Positions 34,424 through 47,383 of a stretch of DNA of 64,000 nucleotides are shown piece by piece; position 1 is the stretch's first letter, and each line of letters starts with the position of its first letter. The DNA lies in contig JAKLMB010000023.1 of assembly GCA_022813625.1 (NCBI GenBank), forward strand, positions 1 to 64,000. Reading direction: 5' to 3'. Position numbers and translations under genes: made by a program. The DNA is from Aaosphaeria pasadenensis. Lineage: Eukaryota > Ascomycota > Dothideomycetes > Pleosporales. The notes under the pieces are model-generated. The model worked only from the letters and a program-made list of their open reading frames with translations. It did no database searches and was not told the DNA's origin.

Positions 34424-37194
34424 TTACCAACAAGTAATCATGCACTGCCAACACAACCTAGACACTTCCTTTTTCCTCCCTCATCCCATCAAAGCCCGCG
34501 AATTACCTCCCTGTCCCACTCTCCATCCTCCCTCTCCGTCTACATCTCGCTATCAGCTGATGTGATATGCGGCCCGAGCATCGAAAGTCACCGTTCCCTT
34601 TCTTCCCTCCTGATCGTCATTCCCGAACGATGCTTGTAATGGTAGATAATGCGACAAATCATGTTTTGCTCTTGCTCCCCATTCCTGTCTTTAGCTGCCG
34701 ACCCAATTTGCCGCTACATTTCCATTTCCGGAGTGGATGTTGCAGAATCATTTACCTTTTTCGATAGGGCTGGGCAGACCACTGGATGCTTGATGCCTCC
34801 ATCCATCCACCCTTCCACCCACCATGCCTATCACTTGGACGTGGGATGTTGGGCAGAAGAACTTCCAGATCTACCCATTTCTCCACATCCCTTCCCAGTT
34901 TATTCTACATATGTACATGAATCTATTCCATCCCGTTCATCCTAACGTCCCCAATTAGCGTCCCACGCCATCGGGAGGGAGCCGTCTCCACGTGCCCTTC
35001 CTTCCCAGTTTGTAACAACCCTCTGCCTCACTCTTCTCCCATCCACCATCTACCCTACACAGTGACATTACACACTCTCCCTTTCCAGCCCACTGAGACC
35101 CGTCACAGTCACAGCCCCAAGCCTAGGCCATCTAGTTATCCAGCTATCATCCAAGGCTCCCGATATGATCCAGATCCTTGTGCCAACTTTGTCTTCCTCG
35201 ATCTTCCGATCTCCATCGTCACACATGGTCATCCATACTTACCTAGGTATTACGACTGACTACTGTGCAATCTCACGGTAGCAGTAGGAATCGTAACTCG
35301 TAGCATTACCAGTGACCACTTCCAGCTGCTGCACCAGCCTCACTCGGACGCAACCACCGATCCCACTGGCCGGCCCCTCAAGGCCTACCCATCACCTTCA
35401 GCCCCAGCTAATTACGAGTTCCTAACTTTTCCGACCATGGAAATGCACAGCAGCAGATGGCTGACCGTGAAGCCTCGCTTCTTCCGAATGTTACTTCACC
35501 TGCTGTCCACCTAGTCACATGTACGGGTGAATACTCGTCCAGTAAGTACGATACGCGCTCATTAGGTAGATGCATTCCGCACATTCCTGTGGCGAAGGCG
35601 ACGTTGGCCTCCCGTGTAGGCAAGCCCTGCAGGTTGTTCCACGTCGCTCAATAGGTACCACGTGCCACCTCGTCTCATGCTCGGCTCGACGACCTCCATG
35701 AGGACGTGACGTTCCAACACTTGATACTACTCGTACTATATGCACTCTGGGAGTGAATTACCCTTTACGGCAATCTCCCGTCCTCATCCCCATCCTCACC
35801 GTTCAGCGTCGTACACGGCCCGGGGAAAACAGAGGCGCCCGCGGGTTGGAACGTCGCACGGGGCTGGGTGTAGACATCGAAAACAGGCTTCGGATTCGGG
35901 TGTTGGTGAGGATTTGCGCTTCGCTTGTGCACGCCTTTGACGCAGGCTTTCGTTGTCCTCATGTCTTGCTCTGTCCACATGATCGGTTTGCGAGAATACG
36001 GTCCTCGGCCAGGTCCTGGCGATGCAGGACTTGTGACAAATGGATGGAATGCCATGCATCCAACTGATGTGCAAAGTAGCATTTCTCTTCAGATCTTGGG
36101 TGCGCATACGACACCAGTGTGCCGTTGTACACCAAACCATGCGTACACACGCCCAGGCAAATGAGTGCACGAAGTACACTCACACACTCTTTCCGTGCAC
36201 ATGCTCATCAACAGCGATAAATTCGGCGTTGGTGAAACCTGGTTTCTTGATTCGCCATGTCCGAGTTGTATTCCTTTAGTCATATGTGTTAGATTCCTGT
36301 TATGCTGCTGCCTGGAATCATGATATGCCTTGGCTTTCTGACGGCCACAACGTTTGGGTAAGATACACAGCGGTTCGGGTCGGGAGGATTGGGCTCGGGC
36401 TCGTAAGCTGGAGACTTCACGGATCGCCGTAAAGGGTAGTCACAGCAGTGGGCAAGTTACAACTGATACACGAGGCAAGATGACTTTGCATGACAGACCG
36501 CATTTCGCTCCTTGACCAATGCTCGTCTATCCAGGTTGGTGAGATATTGTGAGCTTCACGTAAGACGAAACCAAGTATTCTTCCATCTTCTTCATCCCAG
36601 ACTGTGTATGAAAGATACCCAAGTACAACTAGACCAAGCACTTCACTGTTTCTTTTACCTCTAACGTCACATCATACAGGTCCCGACTCCAGACGAAGTC
36701 TATCAGTTGATCTATTCAGCACTGATCTGACTCTTCACCTACCCGACGAGTCAGAAGAGGAGTCTATTAAGCGTTGATTGTCTCCAACTTTCACACCATC
36801 CAGCTTCTATCTTTTCATGATTCAGACGCGTACCCCTTGCCTTGCTACGTCCATCTATGAATGAAAGCAGGTCTGCCGGGGGTGAGATGTTATTTGTTCA
36901 AAGAATAGCGAACTTTCATGCATACTTGACGATGATAAATGATACAGAAGTAGACTGACGAACGCTGATAACCTCCGTCTTGACACAGAAGTAGAAAGTG
37001 AAAAGGAAAAGTATCAAAACCAACATATTCGAAACCATCCCCAACTATGGCATTTCAATTTCCCACTTTTATTACACTACTACTGAAACATCATGATAAT
37101 CATTACTGCCTACTTGTGTTACGACACATCCACCTCCCCCCTTCTTGCATTGTACATTACACATGACAAAACTCTCCTCCAACAAACCGCCCAT

Positions 37195-37207
37195 CCCCCC
37201 CCCCCCC
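37195..37207 (+). repeat. Poly-C tract (13 nt)
   Basis: Third C run in the same spacer, in the same orientation, within a locally C/A-rich, G-poor stretch (37120-37330). Confidence 0.7.
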
Positions 37208-39304
37208 TCAAGCCCAAAGCCAACACCAGCTCAAACATCCCCTATACCCTAACAAACACCTCCCAAAAAGCCCTCATGCACAGCAGTCCTACCCAGCATG
37301 ACAGCTCTTTCCTCACTCCCCATCTTCTTCATCATTACATCTCAACCCCTCCGAAGAGAGCACACAGCTAATTGCTTTTCTGATTTTCCTTGATATTCAG
37401 GTCGCCATGTTGCTGTGGAGGGAAAGAAGGAAGGAAGAAGGGATAGGAGTGGGAGGCGGGGCCATGGTATATCCCGGCCCTTCACTCCCTCGAGTTGTGA
37501 GTATGTGGTTGTTGGTTAAGTGAAGGAGCGGATATGAACTTCCATCTTTTCTGGGCTTACGGTGTCGAGTACGGAAGGTAGAGGTGTACGGTTTTAGTAT
37601 CTACAACCACGGGGCTGTTTCTTACGCAAATGTGTGAGTACTATTGACCCATCTTTCGTGTTCTACATGTGGGAAAGGCGTGCTTGACTTCGTCGTGGTG
37701 CTGGACTTCGTTTTCTGCGTGCTAAAATGAAATACAGTCCTTCTGCTGGGGAAGCTCAAGGGAGAGTTTGTCTTCCATGAGGTTAATAAAGAAGAAGAAC
37801 AAGAAAGAGGAGGGGGAAAAGTCAAGGAAGATGCGTGATGCATAGTCGTATGCTTGCTTTCCTCTATGTACGCATTTCCGTTTTGTTGATGTGTACACGT
37901 AGCTTTGGAGTTCTTGAGATGTACCGATCCAAGCTGTTTCAACCATCGAGAGAATGAATGAGTGCTCATGAATCGATTGATCATCCAAACTCTAGGATGG
38001 TAGGAGGTGAAGGAAGTATGAGACGATGTAGGTATAAGAATTCTGTTAGAAAAGGTGGAAAGCATTCAATATAACTTTTGGAAATGGTCTTTGGTGTTAA
38101 TGAATCGAGTGTTCAGAGAAGTCTCTGGAAGCAATACTCCATGCAGGAACGGCTTTCATCTCCATCGAACCAATCTGAAAGGAACGGAATGAGGCGAGAA
38201 AATACTTTCAAGACACCGTACCAAATAGCCAAATCCCAACATCATACACCCACCAACGTTATTATCAATCACTTTCCCCACTATCGCTGCGTGACTCTAA
38301 CCGTTATGAAGGTGAGTAACTGCTGCATCGATGATGTGTCGCGCCAATCGAGCAATCGACTCGCGTTTGCTGTTCATGTGGGAGTTCTAGGGTATGGGAA
38401 GGATGAGAGTGTAGGGAAGATGTGTGTTTGTGCTAAAATATATCAACGAAGAGATGTGACTATGGGCTCATATTTCTAAGTAGATGTGTGTTTCGATGTT
38501 TCCAATCCTAGTTGGTCATTTTTGAACATCCTTGATAGTAACTGAGGACACTGATGGGTAGAGTTCGATTTTGCTATGTCTGCCCTTTGAACTTGATATG
38601 TGTTAGAGTGTGTAGGTATATGTATTAGACATTGGCACTTGGACTGTTGAATGTGATATGAAGGTAAGTAGCTCTGGGTTTCAAAGATATATTGAAGCTG
38701 TTATATTGTTTTCTGAGGGCCATCTACAGCATGCCATGTTTCCAAGTATAAGGCATGTAAAGCTCAACGTTCGTTACTTTCCCAGAATGAAAAATCCGAG
38801 ATTACTAGCTGCTAGAAAACTCGCTATTATATAAAGAAAGATTAAATCACTACGAGATCGTTGTCACTGATGTCGAAGATAGCCACTTAATGTAATTAGT
38901 AGTTGCCCGTTTTGATTGGCAAACGTCCGAGATCATGATTTGTGGAAGACCACATCAGCCATTGAGCATTATTTTTGTCTTCAATTTGGGTTACTACGTA
39001 TATAGATCTTGAATAATAAGTTAGTCATGCTTTAGAAATTCAAATCCACATCATGTATTAGAAGGTGGCAAGGTGGTTCGTTTGTAGAAACAGCTCATGA
39101 CGCGGTCACCGTACCAGGCATCCGTCATTTGTACCTGGCCTAGCCTGTGCCACTCCCTACATCATCCCCGACCAAGCTCCAACCCCTCCATCCCACTTCA
39201 ACGTCCACCCGTGTAGTGCATACCATATCTTCACTTTCCACGAACCACCCTATACGCAAATACACTCGCTTTCTCTCTATACCCCGGCGAAACTCACATA
39301 CAAA

Positions 39305-40395
39305 ATGCCACCACCGTCTTTAGTAGTGAGTCTCACCCAATGTCTATTCCCGAACTATCCTGACCGAGAGCTAGAACAGGCTGAAGGTACAGCTCAAGCT
39401 GTCCATATCAAGGCTGCGCATGGTACAACAGAAGGACTCCGCGAAGGCTAAGCAGCAGCGACGAGAGATGGCACAGCTCATAGAGGTATGAACTACCCTA
39501 TCGCACACCCTCCACTCCATCTTTCACCATCCTCCGCCCGCCAACTGTATCTCCCCAATCCCTCGTACTGATCAAACCCCCACAGGCCGGCAAAGTCCAA
39601 TCCGCCCGGATACGCGTGGAGAACATCATCCGCTCCGACATCACGACCGAGCTGCACGAGATGCTCGAACTCTACTGCGAACTCCTGCTCGCGCGCTCAC
39701 AACTCCTCGAATCCCCGTCCTCCCCCCACGGATCCCCGGCTCCGCACGGCGCGGCCGTCGCGCTCGACCCCGCGCTCGAGGAAGCAGTCCGAAGCATCAT
39801 ATACGCGGCGCCGCGGACGGAGGTCAAGGAACTGCACACCACGCGCGCGCTGCTGGCGGAGAAGTTCGGAAAGGACGTCGTGCTTGCTAGTATGGAGGGG
39901 GAAGGGGTCGCCGAGAGGGTGCTGAATAAGTTGAAGGTTAACACGCCGAAGCCGGAGCTCGTGGATGCGTATTTGAGCGAGATTGCGAGGTTTTATGGCG
40001 TGCCGTATGGTGATGATAACGAGGACGAGGAGGTGGTTGATGAGGACGACGATGATGAGCCGAGTGGTGGCATTGCGGAAGAGGCGGAGCCCAAGAAACA
40101 GCTTGAGCCTGCGCTGGAGGCCGACAAGGCGAAGACGAAAGAGGACGAGGAGGAAGAGTTGGTCAAGGCTACGCCGCCGAAGCAGTTTGGGCCACAGAGT
40201 CCGCTGAGAGTCGTGCCTCCGAGTCCAAGCACAGATAACGTGGCGCCGAAACTGAAGCTGCCCGGGAATGTAGCGGCGAAGGCAAAGGCTGCAGAGGCAA
40301 AGAAGGCGGCACCGTCGAAGAAGGCCGATGGACCTGGCGGCAAGATTCCGGACGTGGATGAATTAGCCAGGCGATTTGCAGACTTGAAGCGGTGA
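39305..40395 (+). CDS. IST1: ESCRT-III-associated protein Ist1
   Basis: Ist1 regulates the Vps4 AAA-ATPase in multivesicular body sorting at endosomes. The model is join(39305..39325,39375..39485,39586..40395), giving 313 residues. Exon 1 is a 21-nt micro-exon (MPPPSLV). Exon 2 supplies the conserved first helix RLKVQLKLSISRLRM and QQRREMAQLIE. Exon 3 continues GKVQSARIRVENIIRSD and the LYCELLLARS helix, the hallmark of the IST1 domain (to about residue 150). An acidic linker and a Lys/Ala-rich stretch follow. The last residues DVDELARRFADLKR match a MIT-interacting motif (MIM1), through which Ist1 binds Vps4/Vta1. The start is the ATG at the head of the micro-exon; no nearer ATG keeps the first helix. 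Confidence 0.9.
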
Positions 40396-43300
40396 TGCAA
40401 ATGATATTCTTTTCCTGTTCTATTCCCACGGCGTGTATCTATCAAAGGCGGTGATTTCCATTCGAGCGTATGTTGAACGCTTCAGCTATCATGATATGTT
40501 TTTGAACATGTCTGCCTAGTCTATCACGAAAGTTCTTCCCCACGAGAGATGCCTGGGTGCATGAGTGAACCTGCAAATGCCTTGGTTGGCTGCCCACTTC
40601 TCCAGTTCACCTTTCCCATACCAACATGCTGCTCATGCCAGCCATCGACTCGGACCGTATGTTGATATCGAAACCAAAATGATAGCATCTGGTCTCTCCA
40701 TTGGCTTGGCCTCATCATCTCTCTCGATTGGTACCCTCTTACAATCCTTCATCCTACACGATCCCTCCTCGAAAGAAATCCAATATCTCTACAGGCATCC
40801 TCCCTACAAATATACTTCGTACCGAAGACAAGGCCACTGTCCTAGTCAAACCTAATCCTCAAGCACGCCGCTCACTACAAGCATACATCATAGATACAAG
40901 ACAGACCTACCAATCATATCCACTGCGTACAACACCGAGGAATCCACCGTAACAACGTTGTCTCGTCTTCTCCTTATCCACGAAGGAACATTTCTTCCCC
41001 AGGCCCCCTTGGCATATTAATTCAACATATTTTCATACTTGTCTGCCTGACTGTGCCTCTGTAGTATGAGGAAGGGAAGTTCACGTTGGTACAGTAGGGA
41101 TCGTTAGTTACAACAAGGTAGAGGCGTGATATTTGAACCCTTGGTACCCTGCGCTTGGTTTATGCTATGTTCGTGTATATCAAAGATCTTACTGAGGGGA
41201 AGGAATAGAGAAGTCGATGTGGTGTGGTAGAGTAAATGTTGTTACATTTTCTGTGTTAAGTGTATGTATGGACAAATAACCAAACGTACATATGGAGTAC
41301 ATGCACTTGAAATAACAATATACACACACATATGTACTCCCAATATAAGTATTTACTAGAAACTCTAGCCAGTCACCTCTCCTAAACCACACAACCTACA
41401 AGTATTTACGCCACTAAACACCATCACCCTTCGACCCTCTCATCCCCTAAAGCTAGCACGACACAATGCATCCTCCTCCTTAGTATCAAGTCTCAACAAT
41501 GCAACCCCAACACCCATCACCAGTAGCACAGCATCAAACAACACACAAACACCACATCAACTACATCCTCGTACGAACATCACCAGTTTGTTTACAAGCA
41601 ATCGTCCCGGCAACGCGAGCGTCCGTGTCACGAAGAGCCGCAATTTCTCGCTTCAGCTAGTACGACATTGGGTGTGGGGCTCGTGGTAGGTGAAGGTTGT
41701 GGTACGATACGGGATTTACGACGGTAGGTTGTGGTGATTGGTAAGTATGGGATGTTTGGAGGGTCGTTTTTATTGTATTTTTCTTGTTGGGCATTGTGGA
41801 CTTGGATGGTGATAGGGGTTTGTGTGAAGGTTGTAGTGAGTATTGGGTTCTCAAGGGGGATGAGAACTGGGAAAGGGGAGATGCTGCGGTTATTGAGGCA
41901 ACTAAACCGTGTAGATATTACTTGCTTGCTCGCTGCCTCAAATACGAGTAAGTTGGGTTTTAAAGAATCAATGAAGACACACCTCGAAGATCAACAATTC
42001 TAGAAATCCAATAGCTCAAGCCTCCCGCTACGTTGCCGATTGGAGTTCCTATAATGTCGATCGTTCAACAGCCGGACCTCGAATCTCGTGATATCAAATC
42101 CCCCCTTTCCCTCTAGCTTCACACTTTTAGGCAACAATTATTTATCTCTTATTGGGTTCTCTTCTCTGTTTGCAGTTGAAATAGGAAGGGAAGAGACGAT
42201 CATCGATTCCTTTGGGTAGAAATGCTAAATTCCCCGATGGTGTCTCTGACCCCTTTTGATAAATCTGCCTAAGTGTGTGACTACATGTAACTCTGTACTA
42301 TTGATCGTAAATTATAACAACAGAATTTCAATACGCATATTAGAACACCTCGTACGAAGTACATCTTCAAGCAAACACGTGAAGACTCAGGTGACAACCT
42401 GTCACCTCCCCTAACTTTTTCTTACCTAGAAAGAAAGAAAAAACCCTCAAGAGAAAACGTGCATTTGCATCCCTTACCTCTCTCTACCAAGTTCCCAACG
42501 AGCCGCACAACAGCACAGACACCTACTAATTTTCCTTCCCTCAGGGAACGGGTACCTACACGTCCATTGCGTTCCAGCCCTGCCCTTCCACCCGTGCCAT
42601 GACCTTCAAGCGGATCGAGCTTCTGCGAGCTCTGGGAACGTGGGAAAAGTGCAAAAATCGCAAGGTGGTTTAAATTGGTTAGACTAGTTTGAAAAGAAGA
42701 GTAGAGGAAGAGAAAACGCGATCGTCGTGGGATACGAGACGCGACCTTTTTGTCCGTCCTTGGCGGGCGTGAAGATTGAGAACGCGACCTGTTTTGGGGG
42801 GCGCGGAGGGTCGGACGAATCGGGGGTTGTTTAACTCATTACCTATTGATGGCGAGGGGATGGGAGGGGCAAGGGAAACGTTGGGAAGTGGGACTGATGA
42901 TTTTTGTGACGGGAAGAGGAGGAGGCTAGACCTGGCTTTGGATGGGTTGTGGAATTGGAGATTGGGAATCAGGGAGGGAGATGGCGAGGTGGTGGAATTG
43001 AGGGTTTAGGAATCAGGAGGTGAGCATCGTTGTGTGTTTAGCCGTGGAAGTGTCATTGTATGTACGATTGGGATGGTATGGTACGATATCACACAATACT
43101 TACTCAAGTCACACCTTGATGCTATTGCATGAGCAGAGCTTAAGAGGAAGATGATTTGATGGATGGAACCATTGGTTGATGAATTGATTGAATGGCTGTA
43201 TTTGGAGGATGGGATTTACAATTTGCCCGGCTCTCGGGTTCCTCGGGGATTCAGGGACTCGAGAGATCAGAGTATGGTATGGGAATCGATACTGGGTAGA

Positions 43301-45846
43301 CGGGTAGTTGGGATCACGGAGATTGCGACTTGTGCCGAGCCCGAGCACGAGGAGACGGATCTGAAGGGAAATGCAAATGATTGATTACATTTCCTTTCCC
43401 TTTCCTTTCCTTAGGTTTGTTAAAGTCGGTCGTCTACTGTAGGTTAAGGTAATCAATCGAGCTGGTGAAGCTCGGAGCGCGGGATTTGCAAGTTGCCGTG
43501 CCGAATACGCTACCGTAGACTTGACTTATTAGGGGGCATCCAAAGGACAACGTCTGATTGGCCACAGGGGTTTTAAGGTTAGTCTCAGCTTACTCCTGCT
43601 TGTCGGTGATTTCGGACATGTCAGTCAGCGACTCGGCGGGATTCGATAGATAATCGTGAAATGGTGCGGGATTGACAGTAGAGAGGAACTAATGGGAACG
43701 GTTCGGTACATGTTGGGTTAACTTGGATTCGACAAGAACAATCCATTGTTTGAACTGATGTTTTAAACTTGTGTAGGAGGAGGCGCTGTGCTGCTGCATG
43801 GCTGTTGGGGCGCCCGGGGGGAGGTTATGTTTCGTGTGCCTGGGTGGCTTAGAGAGGGTTTGCGTCTGTCGTTTTACTTGTACGAGTAATTACTCATGGT
43901 AGGAGAAATGCCGCCTTGCGCCTACACGCACGTCGTCGCTTAACGTGTGCTGTTGGTACGACTGCGGAGTAAGGGCTATTTCTGAGACCTGATGGATGCT
44001 GTGAGGCTGTGGCACGTAGGATGGGGTAAGATGATTGGCGGTTAGAGGATGCTGGTTTGTGTAATCTTGCGTGGATTCAGTGGCTGATGGATTCGTCCCA
44101 TTGTTGATTTTGGGGTTAATATTGCGACGAGGTTGACATGAATGCCTTTTACAGTCACCAGTCCAGTCAAGAGTACGTTGATAAAGTGGCTTCCATCGTA
44201 TCGCGTAACCGTATACGACGGAGGGGTGGAAGATGTGTAGGGGTGATGTGCGATATGGACTGTGATTGGAAGAAGCAAGTGCATCTCACTGGACTGCACT
44301 TGGATGCTGACAAGGCTATGGCTTGCACTGTTTGAGTCTTGACTCCATGTGAGCAGCGATGCGAATGCGGCGCCATGCGATGTGGACTTTTGTGTCTTGA
44401 TGTCATACAAAGCTAATAGCTGTATCTAACGGCGCGGCGCCAGGGCGTACCAGAGAATACAGATGCAAACAACCCTCAGCACCCACTAATTACAGCAGTA
44501 CGAGTATGATACGGAGTGTGCAAAAGCCAGGCAGTAACTGTCTGATCTGCCATGTTTGGCACGGCGTGCAGTGCAGTGAAATAACGATCATGAATGTTGG
44601 CTGTATTTTGAGGAAGAGTGGGCTGCTGTCAGGCAGTTTGCAGGCATTATGTCTAGGTCTTATTTGCTTTACCCACTACGAGACCACGACGAGGATGTGT
44701 ATGGTGTACAGTGTATTACGGCGTACAGGCGCACATGTCATGGTTCGCCTGCTTTACTTTGCTTCGTCATACATACATAGAATGATACATACATGGGTAC
44801 TCTGCATTGCTAGGTGCATTGTATCTCGCATGCAAGACAAATGATAAAGAGCAAGACATGAAACGTTTGGCATCCAAAAGTTCCAAAGAACGGTAACCCA
44901 ATAGTGAGATTGAAAAACCTTGTAAAGAAAAAAAAATGGTACTCGTAGTTAGGAACAATGGACGGATGAAAAACGGCACCGGGGCTTGGGAGGAGGGAAT
45001 AAACGAAATTTGAAGCTGGATTGGGCGTAACGCTAAGCGCTGGCGGTTCGTCCGTGTGGCAGAGCGATGGGAGAAAGAGAGAATAAGATTGAGGAAGTTT
45101 AGGTCCTTAGACCTTAACACAGGTAGGGAACAAATAGGAAGGGTAATTTGGCATATCCCTGGTCCGTTACTCTTCTGATCTGTCCATGTCCCTTGTCATT
45201 CCCTGGTCATTTCTTGTGTGATTCAAGTGATTCAACCCCGAAGTGTCCGTCGAACGTCCAAAAGCCTCTCTCCCTCAGCCATCCGCGCTCTTCCAGTCCA
45301 CTTAATACTTACTTACCCGACCGAGCCCGTCCACCCACTTACCCACTATTCCCACTACCAACTACCATTGTATTACTACCAACTGCTAACCACTACTAAT
45401 CATCACCCATCAACCCATGCCATTCTTCTCTCTCCCCTACAGTTCCTAGGACCTAGAGTGGTACGGTACAATACGGTACGGTACTAGTATTCCTATCATT
45501 TTCACTTTGCCCTTTTTAACTTTTACCTCGCGCGCCTCATCTTCTCTTTCATAATCCGACACTTCCGCCGCTCATTCTTCTTCCTCCTCTTCCTCTTCCT
45601 TTCTACGCTTCCCACTCTCTGACCCTCACTCCTCAAGAAGTCCTTCAACACTCCGTTCGCCCCAGGAGTCCTTGGTCGCGTGCCTCGTGTGTCGTGTCGT
45701 GTCTCGTCTCTGTGCCTCGCCTGCCTGGCTGCCAACATCAAAGCCGCTACTCCTGCCGCTCACCGTCATCGTGCCGCCAACCACCAAAACTCTCCCCTTC
45801 CGCAGCTTTCTCTCTCCAACACCACACCACACCACTCTCCGCGGCC
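40396..45846. other. 5.4 kb spacer IST1 to AUR1
   Basis: Gene-free by inspection. ORFs are at most about 120 codons away from the AUR1 leader and have no recognisable motifs. A short cluster of GGTAC units (45460-45485) and a C/T-rich, G-poor leader (45490-45840) precede AUR1. No RNA gene could be recognised. Confidence 0.4.
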
Positions 45847-47383
45847 ATGGCCACCAAATCTTACCTCGCGTTTCTCGACAACTCGACAAACGACATGATC
45901 ACCTCCGGTGCAAAGAAGATTCCCGGCCTGTCCGCCCTCCCGAGCTTTATCCCCCATCGCATGCGCAGGAAGTGGAGGGCCACCCGGTCACGGATACGGA
46001 GCAGACAATCGCCAACCTCATCTTTGGCCTCGCTCGAGACGTCCTTCTCTCCCGCCGACACCCTCCGATCGCTGCGAACACATCCGTGGTCAATATACGA
46101 TGGGCAGTACTTGATCTTGGCCATCGTCGCCATCTTCTCCGTCTCCGTCTCTGAAGCGCCAGGTCCCTTCGCAAAGACTTTCTCCGCTGCGCTGCTCATG
46201 GGAGGTCTCCTCATGCCCATTACCCGACAGTTCTTGCTACCATTTCTCCCTGCTTTGACATGGCTACTCCTATTCTCTAGCTGCAAGTACGTTGTCCTCA
46301 ACTCCTTCGCCACGTCTGCCTGATCCTCGTTCCCTCTCCGCCAACTCCAAAACTTGCGACCGACGGGGATTGTGGCACGGCCCCCAACTTTGCTCCTCCA
46401 ACTACAAACTCATGGAATGTCCGCTAATATGCTATTTTCAGATATGTTCCCGCCGATTACCGTCCCGCTATCTGGGTCCGCGTCCTCCCAGCCCTCGAAA
46501 ACATCATTTACGGAGCCAACCTGAGCAACATCTTGTCCGCGCACAAGCACGTAGTCTTGGACATTCTCGCATGGATACCTTACGGAATCGTTCACTACGT
46601 CTCCCCGGTCGTCGTCAGCGGCTGCATGTTCATCTGGGGCCCGCCCGGCACCCTTCCCATCTGGGCACGCGCATTCGGATACATGAACATGACCGCTGTC
46701 ATCATTCAACTCATTTTCCCGTGCTCGCCCCCCTGGTACGAGAACACCTACGGATTGGCCCCTGCCAACTACTCGATCGCTGGAGACGCTGCAGGATTGA
46801 AGGCAATTGATAAGCTTTTTGGCGTCGACTTGTACACCTCCGGTTTCCACGCATCCCCCATGGTTTTCGGTGCTTTCCCCTCCTTGCATTCCGGATGGGC
46901 AACCCTGGAGACTCTCTTCATGGGTCACGTTTTCCCCCGCCTCTTCCCAGTCTACGTATTCTACACCATGTGGCTCTGGTGGTCGACAATGTACTTCTCC
47001 CACCACTACGCCGTTGATTTGGTCGCAGGAAGTCTTCGTATGTTCTCTCAATTCCCGATGTATTGACCAAAACTAACTGTGTAATAGTTGCCGGTGTTGC
47101 ATATTTCTGGGCTCGTGCCAAGTTCCTGCCCCGCGTCCAAGCCGACAAGGAATTCCGCTGGGACTACGATTACGTCGAGATTGGCGATCCTCAAGATGGT
47201 CATTACAACATGCTCGACATCTACGAGGAATTCCACCCGCTATCTGACTCCGACGACTGGGCAACCGGCTCCTCATCCTCCTTCTCCACCCGAAGCCCAT
47301 CCGCGGGTGCCCGCTCCCCCGTGGACGATGCCCAGAGCCTCTGGGACGGCGACACCGTTGCTTCCGACAGCGAAGCGCGCTAA
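45847..47383 (+). CDS. AUR1: Inositol phosphorylceramide synthase catalytic subunit (Aur1)
   Basis: Aur1 transfers phosphoinositol from phosphatidylinositol to ceramide in the Golgi. It is essential in fungi and is the target of aureobasidin A. The model is join(45847..46286,46442..47037,47088..47383), giving 443 residues. Several membrane helices are visible (LILAIVAIFSVSV, FLPALTWLLLF, VVLDILAWIPYGIVHYV, AVIIQLIFP, VYVFYTMWLWW). The lipid-phosphatase/IPC motifs are intact: FPSLHSGW with His about 296, and SHHYAVDLVAGSL with His about 335 and Asp about 339. The C-terminal tail is hydrophilic and Ser-rich. The start was chosen because ATG sits in a strong context (GCGGCCATGG). An in-frame ATG at 45694 would add 51 low-complexity residues. 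Confidence 0.93.

Larger units (their letters stand above)
32720..39304. other. 6.6 kb divergent spacer VAC7/IST1, rich in simple sequence
   Basis: The largest gene-free stretch in the window. It holds GAGC repeats (32866-32882), a GAA/GGA purine tract (33090-33160), three poly-C runs (33593-33609, 34412-34423, 37195-37207), a CAGT microsatellite (34257-34274) and CA repeats around 33585. Every ORF is 148 codons or shorter and ORFs overlap on both strands without codon or splice support. It could include long leaders or a non-coding RNA; neither is demonstrated. Confidence 0.45.

Noticed and set aside
35408..36283. Several overlapping ORFs on both strands in the VAC7/IST1 spacer
   Set aside because: All are about 60-127 codons, mutually overlapping and without motifs or in-phase splice partners.
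45460..45485. Clustered GGTAC palindromic units upstream of AUR1
   Set aside because: Short and close to what simple-sequence drift gives in these C/T-rich leaders; no paired element found.
45694..45846. Upstream in-frame start for AUR1
   Set aside because: The added 51 residues are leader-like Ser/Pro/His sequence; the ATG at 45847 has a much stronger context.
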